NCBI GenBank assembly: GCA_016704145.1
Contig: JADJAS010000007.1
Span: forward strand, 682,001 to 746,000
Length of the DNA stretch: 64,000 nucleotides
Direction: 5' to 3'
Origin: Rhodocyclaceae bacterium
Lineage (GTDB): Bacteria; Pseudomonadota; Gammaproteobacteria; Burkholderiales; Rhodocyclaceae
A program made the translations under genes and the position numbers. Shown here piece by piece: positions 8,324 to 16,830 of this stretch (position 1 is the stretch's first letter; the number at the start of each line of letters is the position of its first letter). The notes beneath the pieces are model-generated. The model had not been told where the DNA came from, did no database searches, and saw nothing but the letters and a program-made list of their open reading frames with translations.

Positions 8324-9082
8324 TTATGCCGGCGTCTTGCCGACGGTTTCCGCCGGTGCGGCGGCCTTCTTGACTTTCGCGCCTTCCGCTTCGTACCAGG
8401 CCTGATATTCGGCGGGCGGCAGGACCACCACCTGTCCGGCCATGTACGAGTGCATGACGCCGCAGTATTCGGTACACGTAACTACGTGAGTGCCCGGTTT
8501 TTGCGGATAGAACCACAGGTAGGTGATTCGGCCCGGCATCGAGTCTTCCTTAACGCGGAAGTCCGGGATGTAATGATTGTGCAGCGTGTCGCGACTGGTC
8601 ATCCGCAACAGCACTGGCTTGCCGGCCGGCACCTTCAGTTCGTTCTGGGTTTGCACGCCGTTCGGATAGGTGTAATCCCAACTGTACATGCCGGATTCCA
8701 GCTGAACTTCCAGGCGGTCGGCCGGCACTTCGCGGAAGGTGTTCCAGAGCTGCCAGCCGTTGGCGGCGAGATAGAAGTCGTCGGCCATAAACACGAACGA
8801 GGGAATCACCACCCAGCCGATCGCCGCCGCCGCCGACAACCTGGGCGCGCTGCCCTGCTCGTTGCCCGGTCGGCGCCGATACTTCCAGATCAGGTAGGCG
8901 GTGATCATCGCGAAGATGATGCCGATCACCGTGATGTCGATCAGCACATCGCGCCACAAATGATCCCAGCCGGCGGCGGGATCGACGATCCTGGCGGCGG
9001 TTGGAATGGTCTTCTCGGCAAGTGCCGGGCCGGCCGCGGCCAGCGCCAGCAACGCGCCGACAGTCTTCTTGAACTCAGGCAT
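8324..9082 (-). CDS. ctaC: Cytochrome c oxidase subunit II
   Basis: A 252-residue subunit that takes electrons from cytochrome c through CuA. It has a signal-like N-terminus (residues 1-22, ending ALA), two transmembrane segments (about 46-66 and 84-102) and a C-terminal cupredoxin domain with H168, C203-x3-C207-x3-H211-x2-M214. There is no fused cytochrome c domain. The ATG at 9082 is chosen because AGGGAGG lies 8 nt upstream; it overlaps the end of the preceding SCO-like gene by 8 bp. A longer frame from 9124 would begin inside that gene. Confidence 0.94.
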   Translation of the reverse strand: MPEFKKTVGALLALAAAGPALAEKTIPTAARIVDPAAGWDHLWRDVLIDITVIGIIFAMITAYLIWKYRRRPGNEQGSAPRLSAAAAIGWVVIPSFVFMADDFYLAANGWQLWNTFREVPADRLEVQLESGMYSWDYTYPNGVQTQNELKVPAGKPVLLRMTSRDTLHNHYIPDFRVKEDSMPGRITYLWFYPQKPGTHVVTCTEYCGVMHSYMAGQVVVLPPAEYQAWYEAEGAKVKKAAAPAETVGKTPA

Positions 9083-9899
9083 GCGATGTTCCTCCCTTGA
9101 TCTTTCTGCGATAAGCCCAGGCACCGGCGGCCATCAGGCTCAAGCCCAGCAGCAGCGAGCCGAGACCTATCACCAGTGCATAGTTCAGCTGATAACGGCC
9201 GGTGGCGTAGTTGTAGCTGAAGCAGGCACCGGTCAGCATGTCGAACACCGCCGTCGAGTTGGCGATGCGCTCCCAGTCGGCATCGATCAGCGCGTTCTCG
9301 ATGGTCGCGGCATCCATGCGCGTGCCATAGATATAGCGCGCGATACGGCCTTGCGGCGTCAGAAAGACGAGTACGTTGGGATGCATGAATGCCTGGGCGG
9401 CATCCGACCAGAAGAAGTTGAAACCAACGCCGGCGGCAAAGCGCTTGACCTCCCGGTCGCTGACCACGGCGTGGCGCCAACCGCCGCGCCTCGCCTCGGC
9501 TGCCGCTCCCGTCTTCGCCAGGAAATCGGCGGCCGTTCGCTCGTCGTCCCTGGCGTCGAAGGAGACGGTGAGCACCCGGTAGTCCTCGCCAAGCCGGAAG
9601 CGGTCGACCTTGGCGAGCACCCGCGCCAGTTCGACGTTGATGGCCGGACAGGTGCCGTCGCAGCCGTAGTACGAGAGCAACAGGATAAGCGGTTTGCCGA
9701 GCATGTCACCGAACGGAAACGTCCGGCCATCGCTATCCGTCAGCGCGACGGCAGCATCCGGCCGCGCGCCCAGATGGCGAGCCTCGTCGATCCGCGTCAC
9801 CGACGCATCGACCGTACTGGCGCGTGGCGGTTCACTCACCGCGATGGCCGAAGACGCCGCGATTACCAGTAATAAACCTGTGAAACGACGAAGAACCAA
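9075..9899 (-). CDS. SCO1/SenC-like protein with C-terminal membrane anchor
   Basis: About 274 residues. A hydrophobic N-terminus (signal or anchor, residues 5-20) precedes a thioredoxin-fold domain with C80-x3-C84 (YGCDGTCP) and H173 (AFMHPN), the SCO copper ligand set. Unusually, there is a second hydrophobic stretch near the C-terminus (about 240-262) with a basic tail. The start is uncertain: no ATG fits, and a TTG at 9899 overlapping the end of ctaE by 37 bp gives a sensible signal peptide. It is encoded between subunits III and II and differs clearly from the SCO at the operon end. Confidence 0.8.
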   Translation of the reverse strand: MVLRRFTGLLLVIAASSAIAVSEPPRASTVDASVTRIDEARHLGARPDAAVALTDSDGRTFPFGDMLGKPLILLLSYYGCDGTCPAINVELARVLAKVDRFRLGEDYRVLTVSFDARDDERTAADFLAKTGAAAEARRGGWRHAVVSDREVKRFAAGVGFNFFWSDAAQAFMHPNVLVFLTPQGRIARYIYGTRMDAATIENALIDADWERIANSTAVFDMLTGACFSYNYATGRYQLNYALVIGLGSLLLGLSLMAAGAWAYRRKIKGGTSHA

Positions 9900-10639
9900 A
9901 TGATGTCCACAAAGTGCCAGTAAAGGCCGGCCGTGCGCCAGTAGCCTTCGGAGATGTTGCCCTTCATCGCCGGCACCAGGCCGGCCAGGAAGATGGCAAG
10001 GCCGACCAGCACGTGCGAGCCGTGCAGGCCGGTGACGCTGAAGAAAATGGTGCCAAAGGCATTGGTGGCAATGGTGAAGCCATCGTGAATCAGATGGTTC
10101 CACTCGTAGGCGGACATGCCGAGGAAGGCCGCGCCGAGGGCGATCGTCACCAGCAGCCAGCGAATGAAGCCGCCCTGGTCGCCGACATGCATGAGGTGCT
10201 CGGCGCGATGGATGGTCAGCGAGGAGGCGACCAGCACCGCCGTCATCACCAGGGGCAGGACGCGCGGCAGGGGCACCGTACCGGCCGGTGGCCAGACCTG
10301 CGCCACGTCGAGGCGCATGAACCAGTAGGCGGCGAAGAAGGACATGAAGATCATGGCTTCGGCGAGGATGAACCAACCCATGGCGCCGAACGAAAGGCCT
10401 TCGCCGTGCCCCATGGCTTCGCTGACCCAGCCGGCGACGCCGCCGAGGATCATCGGGATACCCAGGCCGAGTGCAATCACCGCGGCGAACGGCTTGTGGT
10501 AGACAAACTGGAACATGAACGCTGCCGCCAAGGCCAGCACGCCGAAACTGATGACGAACGGCCAGACACTGGTGCCCCAGGCCTCGTGCCCGTCGTGACC
10601 GCCATGGCCGTGCTGAACCGCCTCTGCCGCGTGACCCAT
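9863..10639 (-). CDS. ctaE: Cytochrome c oxidase subunit III
   Basis: A 258-residue membrane protein with about seven hydrophobic helices and family features such as SEAMIFMSFFAAYWF, FLGMSAYEWNHLI, GLHGSHVLVGL and a terminal WHFVDIIWFFV. The N-terminus is His-rich (seven His in the first 20 residues), which could bind metal. It starts at the ATG at 10639 with GGGGGAG upstream. It is the first gene of the leftward operon, which is unusual because subunit II or I normally comes first. The FNR-type box lies about 90 bp upstream. Confidence 0.95.
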   Translation of the reverse strand: MGHAAEAVQHGHGGHDGHEAWGTSVWPFVISFGVLALAAAFMFQFVYHKPFAAVIALGLGIPMILGGVAGWVSEAMGHGEGLSFGAMGWFILAEAMIFMSFFAAYWFMRLDVAQVWPPAGTVPLPRVLPLVMTAVLVASSLTIHRAEHLMHVGDQGGFIRWLLVTIALGAAFLGMSAYEWNHLIHDGFTIATNAFGTIFFSVTGLHGSHVLVGLAIFLAGLVPAMKGNISEGYWRTAGLYWHFVDIIWFFVVSQVYYW

Positions 10640-10726
10640 CGTGACTCCCCCAAGTGCGTTCCGGTACTGTGCGCAACCTTGATCCCGGCGGCTGCGCTTG
10701 CGTCCGGAAGAGCGTTATGAATAAAA

Positions 10727-10740
10727 TTGATTTGTATCAA
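10727..10740. promoter_or_regulatory. FNR/ANR-type box in the divergent cox / cytochrome c promoter region
   Basis: TTGAT-TTGT-ATCAA matches the FNR/ANR consensus TTGAT-N4-ATCAA exactly. It lies in the 169-bp gap between ctaE (leftward) and the dihaem cytochrome c gene (rightward). Relative to a possible leftward CATAAC -10 hexamer at about 10716-10721 it would overlap the promoter, a position usual for repression; effects on the rightward promoter could be activating. An oxygen-responsive regulator acting on both transcripts is the simplest reading. Confidence 0.75.
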
Positions 10741-10808
10741 TGTAAAGAATAATTCCCGAATAAGTCAAGTATCCGTATCCGAAAACAATCTTCGAGGGGG
10801 CAGGCAAG

Positions 10809-11474
10809 ATGGGCATGAAATTCGTTGCGGGGATCGCGGCCGGCACGCTGCTGCTGGCATGGGGGTCGGCAGGCGCCGCGGGCAACGCGGAAGCCGGGCA
10901 ACAAAAGGCGGCTGCCTGCATGGCCTGCCACGGGGCCGACGGCAACAGCCCGCCCCTGCCGCCGCCGACCGAACCGTGGCCGAAACTGGCCGGGCAGTTG
11001 CCCGAGTACATGGTCAAGCAGTTGCACGACTTCAAGGCCGGCCGGCGCGCCAACGAGCAGATGTCACCCCAGGCGCAGGCAGTGGGCGAGGCCGACATGG
11101 CCGATATCGCCGCCTTCTTCGCCAGCCAGAAAATCGGGCCGAACGAAGCCGGCAACAGCGAGCTGCTGGCCCGTGGCGAACAGGTCTTCCTCAAAGGCAA
11201 GGGTCGGCCGAACCCGGTGCCCGCCTGCGTCGGTTGCCACGGACCCAAGGGCGTCGGCAACCGCGATTGGGCCAAGCTGATGAGCAGAATGCCGACGGTG
11301 CTCGCGCCGGCCATCGGCGGTCAGCACGCCTCGTACCTGGCCAAGCAGTTGAAGGCCTACAAGGATGGCTCGCGCAACAACGATGTCGCTCGCGTCATGC
11401 GCGACATCGCGCAGCGACTCGACGACAAGGACATCGATGCCGTCGCCGAGTATCTTGCCGGCGTGAGCCGATAG
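10809..11474 (+). CDS. Dihaem class I cytochrome c (c4-like)
   Basis: A 221-residue exported protein with a signal peptide (about 1-24, ending AGAAG) and two CXXCH haem sites, C37-M-A-C-H41 and C140-V-G-C-H144, spaced as in cytochrome c4 with a repeated fold. Met residues downstream of each site (for example M64 in EQMSPQ, and RVMRDIA) could be axial ligands. Cytochromes c4 are periplasmic electron donors to terminal oxidases, which suits its place opposite the cox operon, whose subunit II has no cytochrome c domain. It is preceded by a GAGGGGG-like site. Confidence 0.9.
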   Translation: MGMKFVAGIAAGTLLLAWGSAGAAGNAEAGQQKAAACMACHGADGNSPPLPPPTEPWPKLAGQLPEYMVKQLHDFKAGRRANEQMSPQAQAVGEADMADIAAFFASQKIGPNEAGNSELLARGEQVFLKGKGRPNPVPACVGCHGPKGVGNRDWAKLMSRMPTVLAPAIGGQHASYLAKQLKAYKDGSRNNDVARVMRDIAQRLDDKDIDAVAEYLAGVSR

Positions 11475-11488
11475 CCGCGAGGTCGCCC

Positions 11489-12379
11489 ATGTCCGTCGCC
11501 ACCTCCCGCCCACTGTCGGCCAGGCAACGCGCGGCGGCGTTCGCCGTGCTGTGCAAGCCGCGTGTCAATACGCTGATCGTGTTCACCGCCATGATCGGCA
11601 TGCTGCTCGCAACCCCTGGATTCCCGCCGCTCGCCAGTTTCCTGTTTGCCTCGGCCGGCATCGCGCTAGTGGCGGGCGCGGCGGCGGCCATCAACTGCCT
11701 GGTCGAGCGAACGGTCGACGCGCGCATGGCGCGCACCCGCGCCCGCGCCACCGCGCGCGGCGACATCTCGCCGGCCGAAACGCTGATGCTCGCCATCGTC
11801 GTTGGCGGCGCGGGCCTCGCCCTGCTGCATGCCTTCGTCAACGATCTGACCATGTGGCTGACGCTGGCGACTTTCCTCGGCTACGCCGTGATCTATACCG
11901 CCATCCTCAAGCCGGCCACGCCGATGAACATCGTCATCGGCGGCGCCTCCGGCGCCATGCCGCCCGTGCTGGGCTGGGCGGCGATGACCGGCCAGGTCAG
12001 CGTCGAGCCCATGGCCCTGTTCCTGATCATCTTCATGTGGACGCCGCCGCATTTCTGGGCGCTGGCCTGTTACCGCAAGGACGAATACGCCTTGGCTGGC
12101 CTGCCGATGCTGCCCGTCACCCACGGCGTGCCATTCACCTGCCGCCACATTCTGCTCTACACGGTATTCCTGACCGTCGCCAGCCTCCTGCCGGTTTGGC
12201 TGGGCATGAGCGGCGCGATGTATGCGGCGATCGTCTCTGGACTCGACGTCGGCTTCCTCTACCTCGCACTCAAGCTTTGTCGGGGCTACAGCGACGAGTT
12301 GGCCCGCCGCACTTTCAGGTACTCGATCATCTACCTGACCGTCCTGTTTGCCGCCTTGTTCGTCGACCGTCTGTTCTGA
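11489..12379 (+). CDS. ctaB: Protoheme IX farnesyltransferase (haem O synthase), copy 2
   Basis: A 296-residue UbiA-superfamily membrane enzyme, clearly paralogous to copy 1 throughout (shared IVIGGASGAMPPVLGW and MWTPPHFW blocks). N69 and D77 are kept, but the signature ends R-T-R-A-R-A at 82-87 where copy 1 has R-T-R-G-R-P, so the normally conserved Pro is lost. It starts at the ATG at 11489, 15 bp after the cytochrome c gene, and is probably co-transcribed with it to supply haem for the adjacent aa3 oxidase. The open frame continues far upstream, but that is a shadow of the cytochrome gene. Confidence 0.9.
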   Translation: MSVATSRPLSARQRAAAFAVLCKPRVNTLIVFTAMIGMLLATPGFPPLASFLFASAGIALVAGAAAAINCLVERTVDARMARTRARATARGDISPAETLMLAIVVGGAGLALLHAFVNDLTMWLTLATFLGYAVIYTAILKPATPMNIVIGGASGAMPPVLGWAAMTGQVSVEPMALFLIIFMWTPPHFWALACYRKDEYALAGLPMLPVTHGVPFTCRHILLYTVFLTVASLLPVWLGMSGAMYAAIVSGLDVGFLYLALKLCRGYSDELARRTFRYSIIYLTVLFAALFVDRLF

Positions 12380-12392
12380 GGCCGACGCCAAC

Positions 12393-13745
12393 TCAGACGT
12401 CGCCGCGCAGCCGGTCGAGCAGCTGCTGGTGCACGCCGCCGAAGCTGCCGTTGCTCATCACCAGCACGTGGTCGCCGGCGGCCGCCTCGGCGGCGACTGC
12501 CGCCACCAGGGTACCGAGGTCGTCGTAGCAGCGCGCCTTGTCGGCTAGTGGGGCAAGCGCCGCGGCGGCATCCCAACCCAGGTTGGCCGCATGGCAAAAC
12601 ACGCGATCAGCCTCGCCGAGGCTGCCCGGCAGTTGCGTTTTCATCGTGCCCAGCTTCATGGTATTCGAGCGCGGTTCGAGCACCGCGAGGATGCGTGCGC
12701 CGCCGACGCGGCCGCGCAATCCTTCGATGGTCGCTGCAATCGCAGTCGGGTGATGGGCGAAGTCATCGTAGACCGTCACGCCGCGCACCCTGCCGCGCAC
12801 CTCCAGGCGCCGCTTGACGCCCTCGAAGGTGGCGATGGCTGCCAGGCCAACCTCGATGGGAACGCCGACATGGCGGGCCGCCGCCAGCGCCGCGACGGCG
12901 TTGGCGCGGTTGTGCGCACCCGGCAGGTCGAGTTTCGTCTCGCCGACCGGCGTGCCGCCGTGGCTGACTTTGAAGGCTCCGTTGGCATCGGCTGCAGTAG
13001 CAGCCCAACCCTCGGCAACGTTGAAGCGGTCCACCGGCGTCCAGCAACCACGCTGCAAGACCCGGTCGAGCGCCGGCTCCGCGCCATTGGCGACGATCAG
13101 GCCGTTGCGCGGCAATGTCCGCACCAGATGATGGAATTGCGTCTCGATGGCGGCAAGATCGGCGAAGATATCCGCGTGGTCGAATTCCAGGTTATTCAAA
13201 ATGGTGGTGCGCGGGCGGTAATGGATGAATTTCGAGCGCTTGTCGCAAAAGGCCGTGTCGTACTCGTCGGCCTCAATCACGAAAAAGGGCGAATCCGTCA
13301 GGCGCGCCGAAACACCGAAGCCCTGCGGCACCCCCCCCACCAGAAAGGAAGGTTTCAGGCCGGCCTCCTCCAGTATCCAGGCCAGCATCGCTGTCGTCGT
13401 CGTCTTGCCATGCGTCCCCGCCACCCCGAGAACCCAGCGTCCTTGCAGGATGTTGTCGGCCAGCCACTGCGGCCCTGAAACGTAGGGGAGATTGCGCTCG
13501 AGTATCGCTTCCAGCAGGGCATTGCCGCGCGAAATGGCATTGCCGACGACGAACAGATCGGGATTCAGCCCGATCTGGCCGGCATCGTAGCCCTCGGTAA
13601 GCGCAATCCCCTGCGCCTCGAGCTGGCTGCTCATGGGCGGATAGACGTTCGTGTCGCAGCCGGTCACTTTGTGGCCCGCCGCCCGGGCCAGCAGGGCAAC
13701 GCCGCCCATGAAAGTGCCGCAAATGCCGAGGATATGGATGTGCAT
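12393..13745 (-). CDS. mpl: UDP-N-acetylmuramate:tripeptide ligase (murein recycling)
   Basis: A 450-residue Mur-ligase family enzyme that joins recycled L-Ala-D-Glu-meso-DAP tripeptide to UDP-MurNAc in the cytoplasm. The N-terminal Rossmann part starts MHIHILGICGTFMGG, typical of Mpl rather than MurC. The ATP-binding loop GVAGTHGKTTTT lies at about 107-118, and a central EADEYDTAFCDKRSKF block and the C-terminal YDDFAHHPTAI block are present. It is convergent with ctaB copy 2 and divergent from the next gene. Confidence 0.94.
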   Translation of the reverse strand: MHIHILGICGTFMGGVALLARAAGHKVTGCDTNVYPPMSSQLEAQGIALTEGYDAGQIGLNPDLFVVGNAISRGNALLEAILERNLPYVSGPQWLADNILQGRWVLGVAGTHGKTTTTAMLAWILEEAGLKPSFLVGGVPQGFGVSARLTDSPFFVIEADEYDTAFCDKRSKFIHYRPRTTILNNLEFDHADIFADLAAIETQFHHLVRTLPRNGLIVANGAEPALDRVLQRGCWTPVDRFNVAEGWAATAADANGAFKVSHGGTPVGETKLDLPGAHNRANAVAALAAARHVGVPIEVGLAAIATFEGVKRRLEVRGRVRGVTVYDDFAHHPTAIAATIEGLRGRVGGARILAVLEPRSNTMKLGTMKTQLPGSLGEADRVFCHAANLGWDAAAALAPLADKARCYDDLGTLVAAVAAEAAAGDHVLVMSNGSFGGVHQQLLDRLRGDV

Positions 13746-13801
13746 GGCGGGGAGAAGACCAGCGTGCGATAATGGGCTTGCATTCTACTCGCGAGACCGT
13801 C

Positions 13802-14392
13802 ATGCCCAGACGGAAGCCCTGTCCCAATCAGCAAAACGCATCGCATCTGCGCCAATCGATCGCCGGCGTCGCGGCCCGGTTGATGGCGGAAGACGGCATC
13901 AGCGACTATGGTCAGGCCAAGCGCAAGGCGGCGCGGACTTTCGGCGCCATCGACAGCGATGCGCTGCCCAGCAATCAGGAAGTGGCGGCCGAACTGCGCT
14001 CATACCAGGCATTGTTTCAGGAGGATGAACATGCCGACCGGATTCGGCGGCTGCGTGGCGTCGCCTTGGCGGTCATGGCGCTGCTGGAGAGCTTTCGGCC
14101 CTGTCTGATCGGTGCCGTTCTGGACGGCACGGCCGGCCGTTACGCCGACGTGGAACTGGAGCTTTTTGCCGACAGCGCCAAGGACGTCGAGATTTTTCTG
14201 TTGTCACGCCATATCCCCTATGAACATCTCAAGCCCGGACGGACCCGGCCCGATGCTCCGGAGGCGAAGCTGCGCATGGAATGCCAGGACGAGTATGTCA
14301 TTCTGCTCATTCAGCCCCATCAGGCCGAACGAAGAAATTCCGGCCAGGGCCGTGCCAGGGCGCCCGAAGTGGCAGCCCTGCTGGCAGACTAG
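13802..14392 (+). CDS. Conserved hypothetical protein
   Basis: About 196 residues from the ATG at 13802 (an in-frame ATG at 13772 gives 206). I do not recognise a functional domain. The basic N-terminus is followed by RQSIAGVAARLMAEDGISDYGQAKRKAA, a helical segment seen in betaproteobacterial proteins encoded beside mpl and aroQ. A later region (ELELFADSAKDVEIFLLSRHIPYEH) has alternating acidic and hydrophobic residues that could be a nucleotidyltransferase-like core, but this is weak. Composition and codon use match the neighbours, so it is a real gene. Confidence 0.7.
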   Translation: MPRRKPCPNQQNASHLRQSIAGVAARLMAEDGISDYGQAKRKAARTFGAIDSDALPSNQEVAAELRSYQALFQEDEHADRIRRLRGVALAVMALLESFRPCLIGAVLDGTAGRYADVELELFADSAKDVEIFLLSRHIPYEHLKPGRTRPDAPEAKLRMECQDEYVILLIQPHQAERRNSGQGRARAPEVAALLAD

Positions 14393-14426
14393 ACAAACTG
14401 TAGGCATTTGAGGCAAACTTGTAGTT

Positions 14427-14930
14427 ATGTCAAAGCCAACTGGCAGTAAATCTAAGAGAGCCCAAAGCGTCGAAGGCCAATTGAGGCGAGCGCGCGTACT
14501 GGTTCTGCATGGTCCGAATCTGAATTTACTGGGTCGCCGCGAACCGGAAATCTACGGTAGCGCCACGCTGGCCGACATTCACGCGAGTATGGAGGGCCGT
14601 GCGCGTGCACAAGGCGTGCAGATCGAGAGCTTTCAAAGCAATTCCGAGGGCGAGTTGATCGACCGCGTCCAGTCGGCCGCGACCGAAGGCATCGAATTCA
14701 TCATCATCAACCCCGGCGCCTACAGTCACACCAGCATCGCCATACCCGATGCCTTGCGCGGCGTGGCGATCCCGTATATCGAAGTACATATTTCCAACAT
14801 TCACGCCCGCGAACCGTTTCGGCACCACTCGCATTTCTCGGCCAGCGCCGTGGGCGTCGTCTGCGGCCTCGGCATTCAGGGCTATGAACTGGCACTCGAC
14901 GCGGCGCTGGCCCGCATTGATCCGATCTAA
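14427..14930 (+). CDS. aroQ: 3-dehydroquinate dehydratase, type II
   Basis: Third enzyme of the shikimate pathway; the cytoplasmic type II form is a dodecamer. Family signature VLVLHGPNLNLLGRREPEIYG (about 24-44) includes the catalytic Tyr43 and nearby Arg37/38; NPGAYSHTS and the HISNIHAREPFRHHS block supply the other active-site residues. At 167 residues it carries about 20 extra basic N-terminal residues compared with the usual 145-150. It heads the aroQ-accB-accC-prmA order usual in Betaproteobacteria. Confidence 0.95.
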   Translation: MSKPTGSKSKRAQSVEGQLRRARVLVLHGPNLNLLGRREPEIYGSATLADIHASMEGRARAQGVQIESFQSNSEGELIDRVQSAATEGIEFIIINPGAYSHTSIAIPDALRGVAIPYIEVHISNIHAREPFRHHSHFSASAVGVVCGLGIQGYELALDAALARIDPI

Positions 14931-14982
14931 TCAGAAACCCGTGGCGGCATACTGCCCGCCCAAGACATAGCAGGAGTTCAGC

Positions 14983-15450
14983 ATGGATCTGAGAAAACTC
15001 AAGACCTTGATCGACCTCGTCCAGAATTCAGGCATTTCCGAACTGGAAATCAGCGAAGGCGAAGAAAAAATCAGGATCGCCAAGCACGCCACACCGGCGG
15101 CCGGAACCACCACCGTCATGATGGGCGGACCGATGATGGCCCCGGCCGCCGCACCTTTGCCGCCCGCGGTGCCATCGGTCTCTGCCGGCACGGATGCCGT
15201 CGCCGCCGAACCGGAAGGCCATCCGGTCAAGGCACCCATGGTCGGCACTTTCTATCGGGCGGGCAGCCCTGGCGCGCCCGTGTTTGTCGAAGTCGGCCAA
15301 TCGGTGAAACAGGGCGATACGCTCTGCATCATCGAAGCCATGAAACTGATGAACGAAATCGAAGCCGACGCCTCCGGGACGATCAAGGCTATTCTCGTGG
15401 AAAACGGACAACCCGTCGAATTCGATCAACCTTTGTTCATCATCGGCTGA
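14983..15450 (+). CDS. accB: Biotin carboxyl carrier protein of acetyl-CoA carboxylase
   Basis: A 155-residue carrier with an N-terminal helical segment, an Ala/Pro-rich linker (about 37-80) and a biotinyl domain whose target Lys is K121 in EAMKLMNE. It carries the carboxyl group between the biotin carboxylase and the carboxyltransferase in the first step of fatty acid synthesis. AGGAG precedes the ATG by 8 nt. accC follows after 19 bp, certainly in the same operon. Confidence 0.96.
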   Translation: MDLRKLKTLIDLVQNSGISELEISEGEEKIRIAKHATPAAGTTTVMMGGPMMAPAAAPLPPAVPSVSAGTDAVAAEPEGHPVKAPMVGTFYRAGSPGAPVFVEVGQSVKQGDTLCIIEAMKLMNEIEADASGTIKAILVENGQPVEFDQPLFIIG

Positions 15451-15469
15451 GTTAGGTAAAGATAACCTC

Positions 15470-16828
15470 ATGTTCGAGAAAGTTCTTATTGCAAACCGAG
15501 GAGAAATCGCGCTCAGAGTCCTCCGTGCCTGCCGTGAACTGGGCATCCGGACTGTCGCGGTGCACTCCACTGCGGACGCGGAAGCCAAGTACGTCAAACT
15601 GGCGGACGAGTCTGTCTGCATCGGCCCGGCGCCCTCTGGCCAGAGTTACCTGAATATCCCGGCCATCATTTCAGCTGCGGAAGTTACTGATTCAGAAGCA
15701 ATTCATCCAGGATACGGCTTCCTGTCGGAAAACGCCGACTTTGCCGAACGCGTCGAAAAATCCGGCTTCGTCTTCATCGGCCCACGCGCCGAGACCATCC
15801 GCCTGATGGGTGACAAGGTGTCGGCCAAGGATGCCATGAAGGAGGCGGGCGTACCCTGCGTACCCGGGTCTGACGGTGCGTTACCAGACGATCCCAAGGA
15901 GATCGTGAAAATTGCGCGCACGATTGGCTATCCGGTCATCATCAAGGCAGCCGGCGGAGGCGGCGGGCGCGGCATGCGCGTGGTGCACACCGAAGCCGCC
16001 TTGCTCAACGCAGTCAACATGACCCGTGCCGAGGCCCAAGCGGCCTTCGGCAATCCCGTGGTCTACATGGAAAAATTCCTGGAAAACCCGCGCCATATCG
16101 AAATCCAGATCATGGCCGACAATTTCAAGAATGCCGTCTGGCTTTCCGAACGCGACTGTTCGATGCAGCGCCGACATCAGAAGGTGATCGAGGAAGCGCC
16201 GGCGCCAGAGGTGAATCGGCGGCTGATCAACCGCATCGGCGACCGCTGCGCCGAGGCCTGCCGCAAGATCGGCTATCGGGGCGCGGGTACCTTTGAGTTT
16301 CTTTACGAAAACGGCGAATTCTATTTCATCGAGATGAACACGCGGGTTCAGGTGGAGCATCCGGTCACCGAACTCGTCACCGGCATCGACATCGTTCAGA
16401 CGCAGATTCGGGTAGCCGCTGGCGAAAAACTGTGGTTCAAGCAGCGCGACATCGAGGTCAAAGGGCATGCACTGGAATGCCGCATCTGTGCCGAAGATCC
16501 ATTCAAGTTCACGCCATCGCCAGGGAAAATCAATAATTGGCATCCTCCCGGCGGCCCGGGAATCCGCGTCGATTCGCATGTTTACTCCGGTTATTCAGTA
16601 CCACCGCATTACGACTCGATGATCGCCAAACTGATTACTTATGGCGATACCCGCGAACAAGCCATTCGTCGCATGCGCATCGCCTTGTCGGAAATGATGG
16701 TCGATGGCATCAAGACCAATATCCCCCTGCATCAGGAACTGATGCTCGATGAGCGCTTCATCCAGGGTGGGACGAGCATTCATTACCTGGAGGCCAAACT
16801 GGCCGCCCGCGAGGAATTGAAGGGTTAA
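15470..16828 (+). CDS. accC: Biotin carboxylase subunit of acetyl-CoA carboxylase
   Basis: A 452-residue ATP-grasp enzyme that carboxylates the biotin on AccB. It begins MFEKVLIANRGEIALRVLRA, has the Gly-rich ATP loop KAAGGGGGRGMR (about 160-171), the ERDCSMQRRHQKVIEEAPAP block and the catalytic EMNTRVQVEHPVTE region (about 288-301). The length is that of E. coli AccC. It is followed after 2 bp by prmA. Confidence 0.97.
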   Translation: MFEKVLIANRGEIALRVLRACRELGIRTVAVHSTADAEAKYVKLADESVCIGPAPSGQSYLNIPAIISAAEVTDSEAIHPGYGFLSENADFAERVEKSGFVFIGPRAETIRLMGDKVSAKDAMKEAGVPCVPGSDGALPDDPKEIVKIARTIGYPVIIKAAGGGGGRGMRVVHTEAALLNAVNMTRAEAQAAFGNPVVYMEKFLENPRHIEIQIMADNFKNAVWLSERDCSMQRRHQKVIEEAPAPEVNRRLINRIGDRCAEACRKIGYRGAGTFEFLYENGEFYFIEMNTRVQVEHPVTELVTGIDIVQTQIRVAAGEKLWFKQRDIEVKGHALECRICAEDPFKFTPSPGKINNWHPPGGPGIRVDSHVYSGYSVPPHYDSMIAKLITYGDTREQAIRRMRIALSEMMVDGIKTNIPLHQELMLDERFIQGGTSIHYLEAKLAAREELKG

Positions 16829-16830
16829 GC

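Noticed and set aside
9075..10676. A 533-codon minus-strand frame ending in the SCO-like protein
   Set aside because: The upstream part is the antiphase shadow of ctaE; only the region from about 9899 on has SCO features.
10727..12379. A 550-codon frame ending in haem O synthase copy 2
   Set aside because: Its first part overlaps the dihaem cytochrome c gene out of frame and has no domain; the true start is the ATG at 11489.
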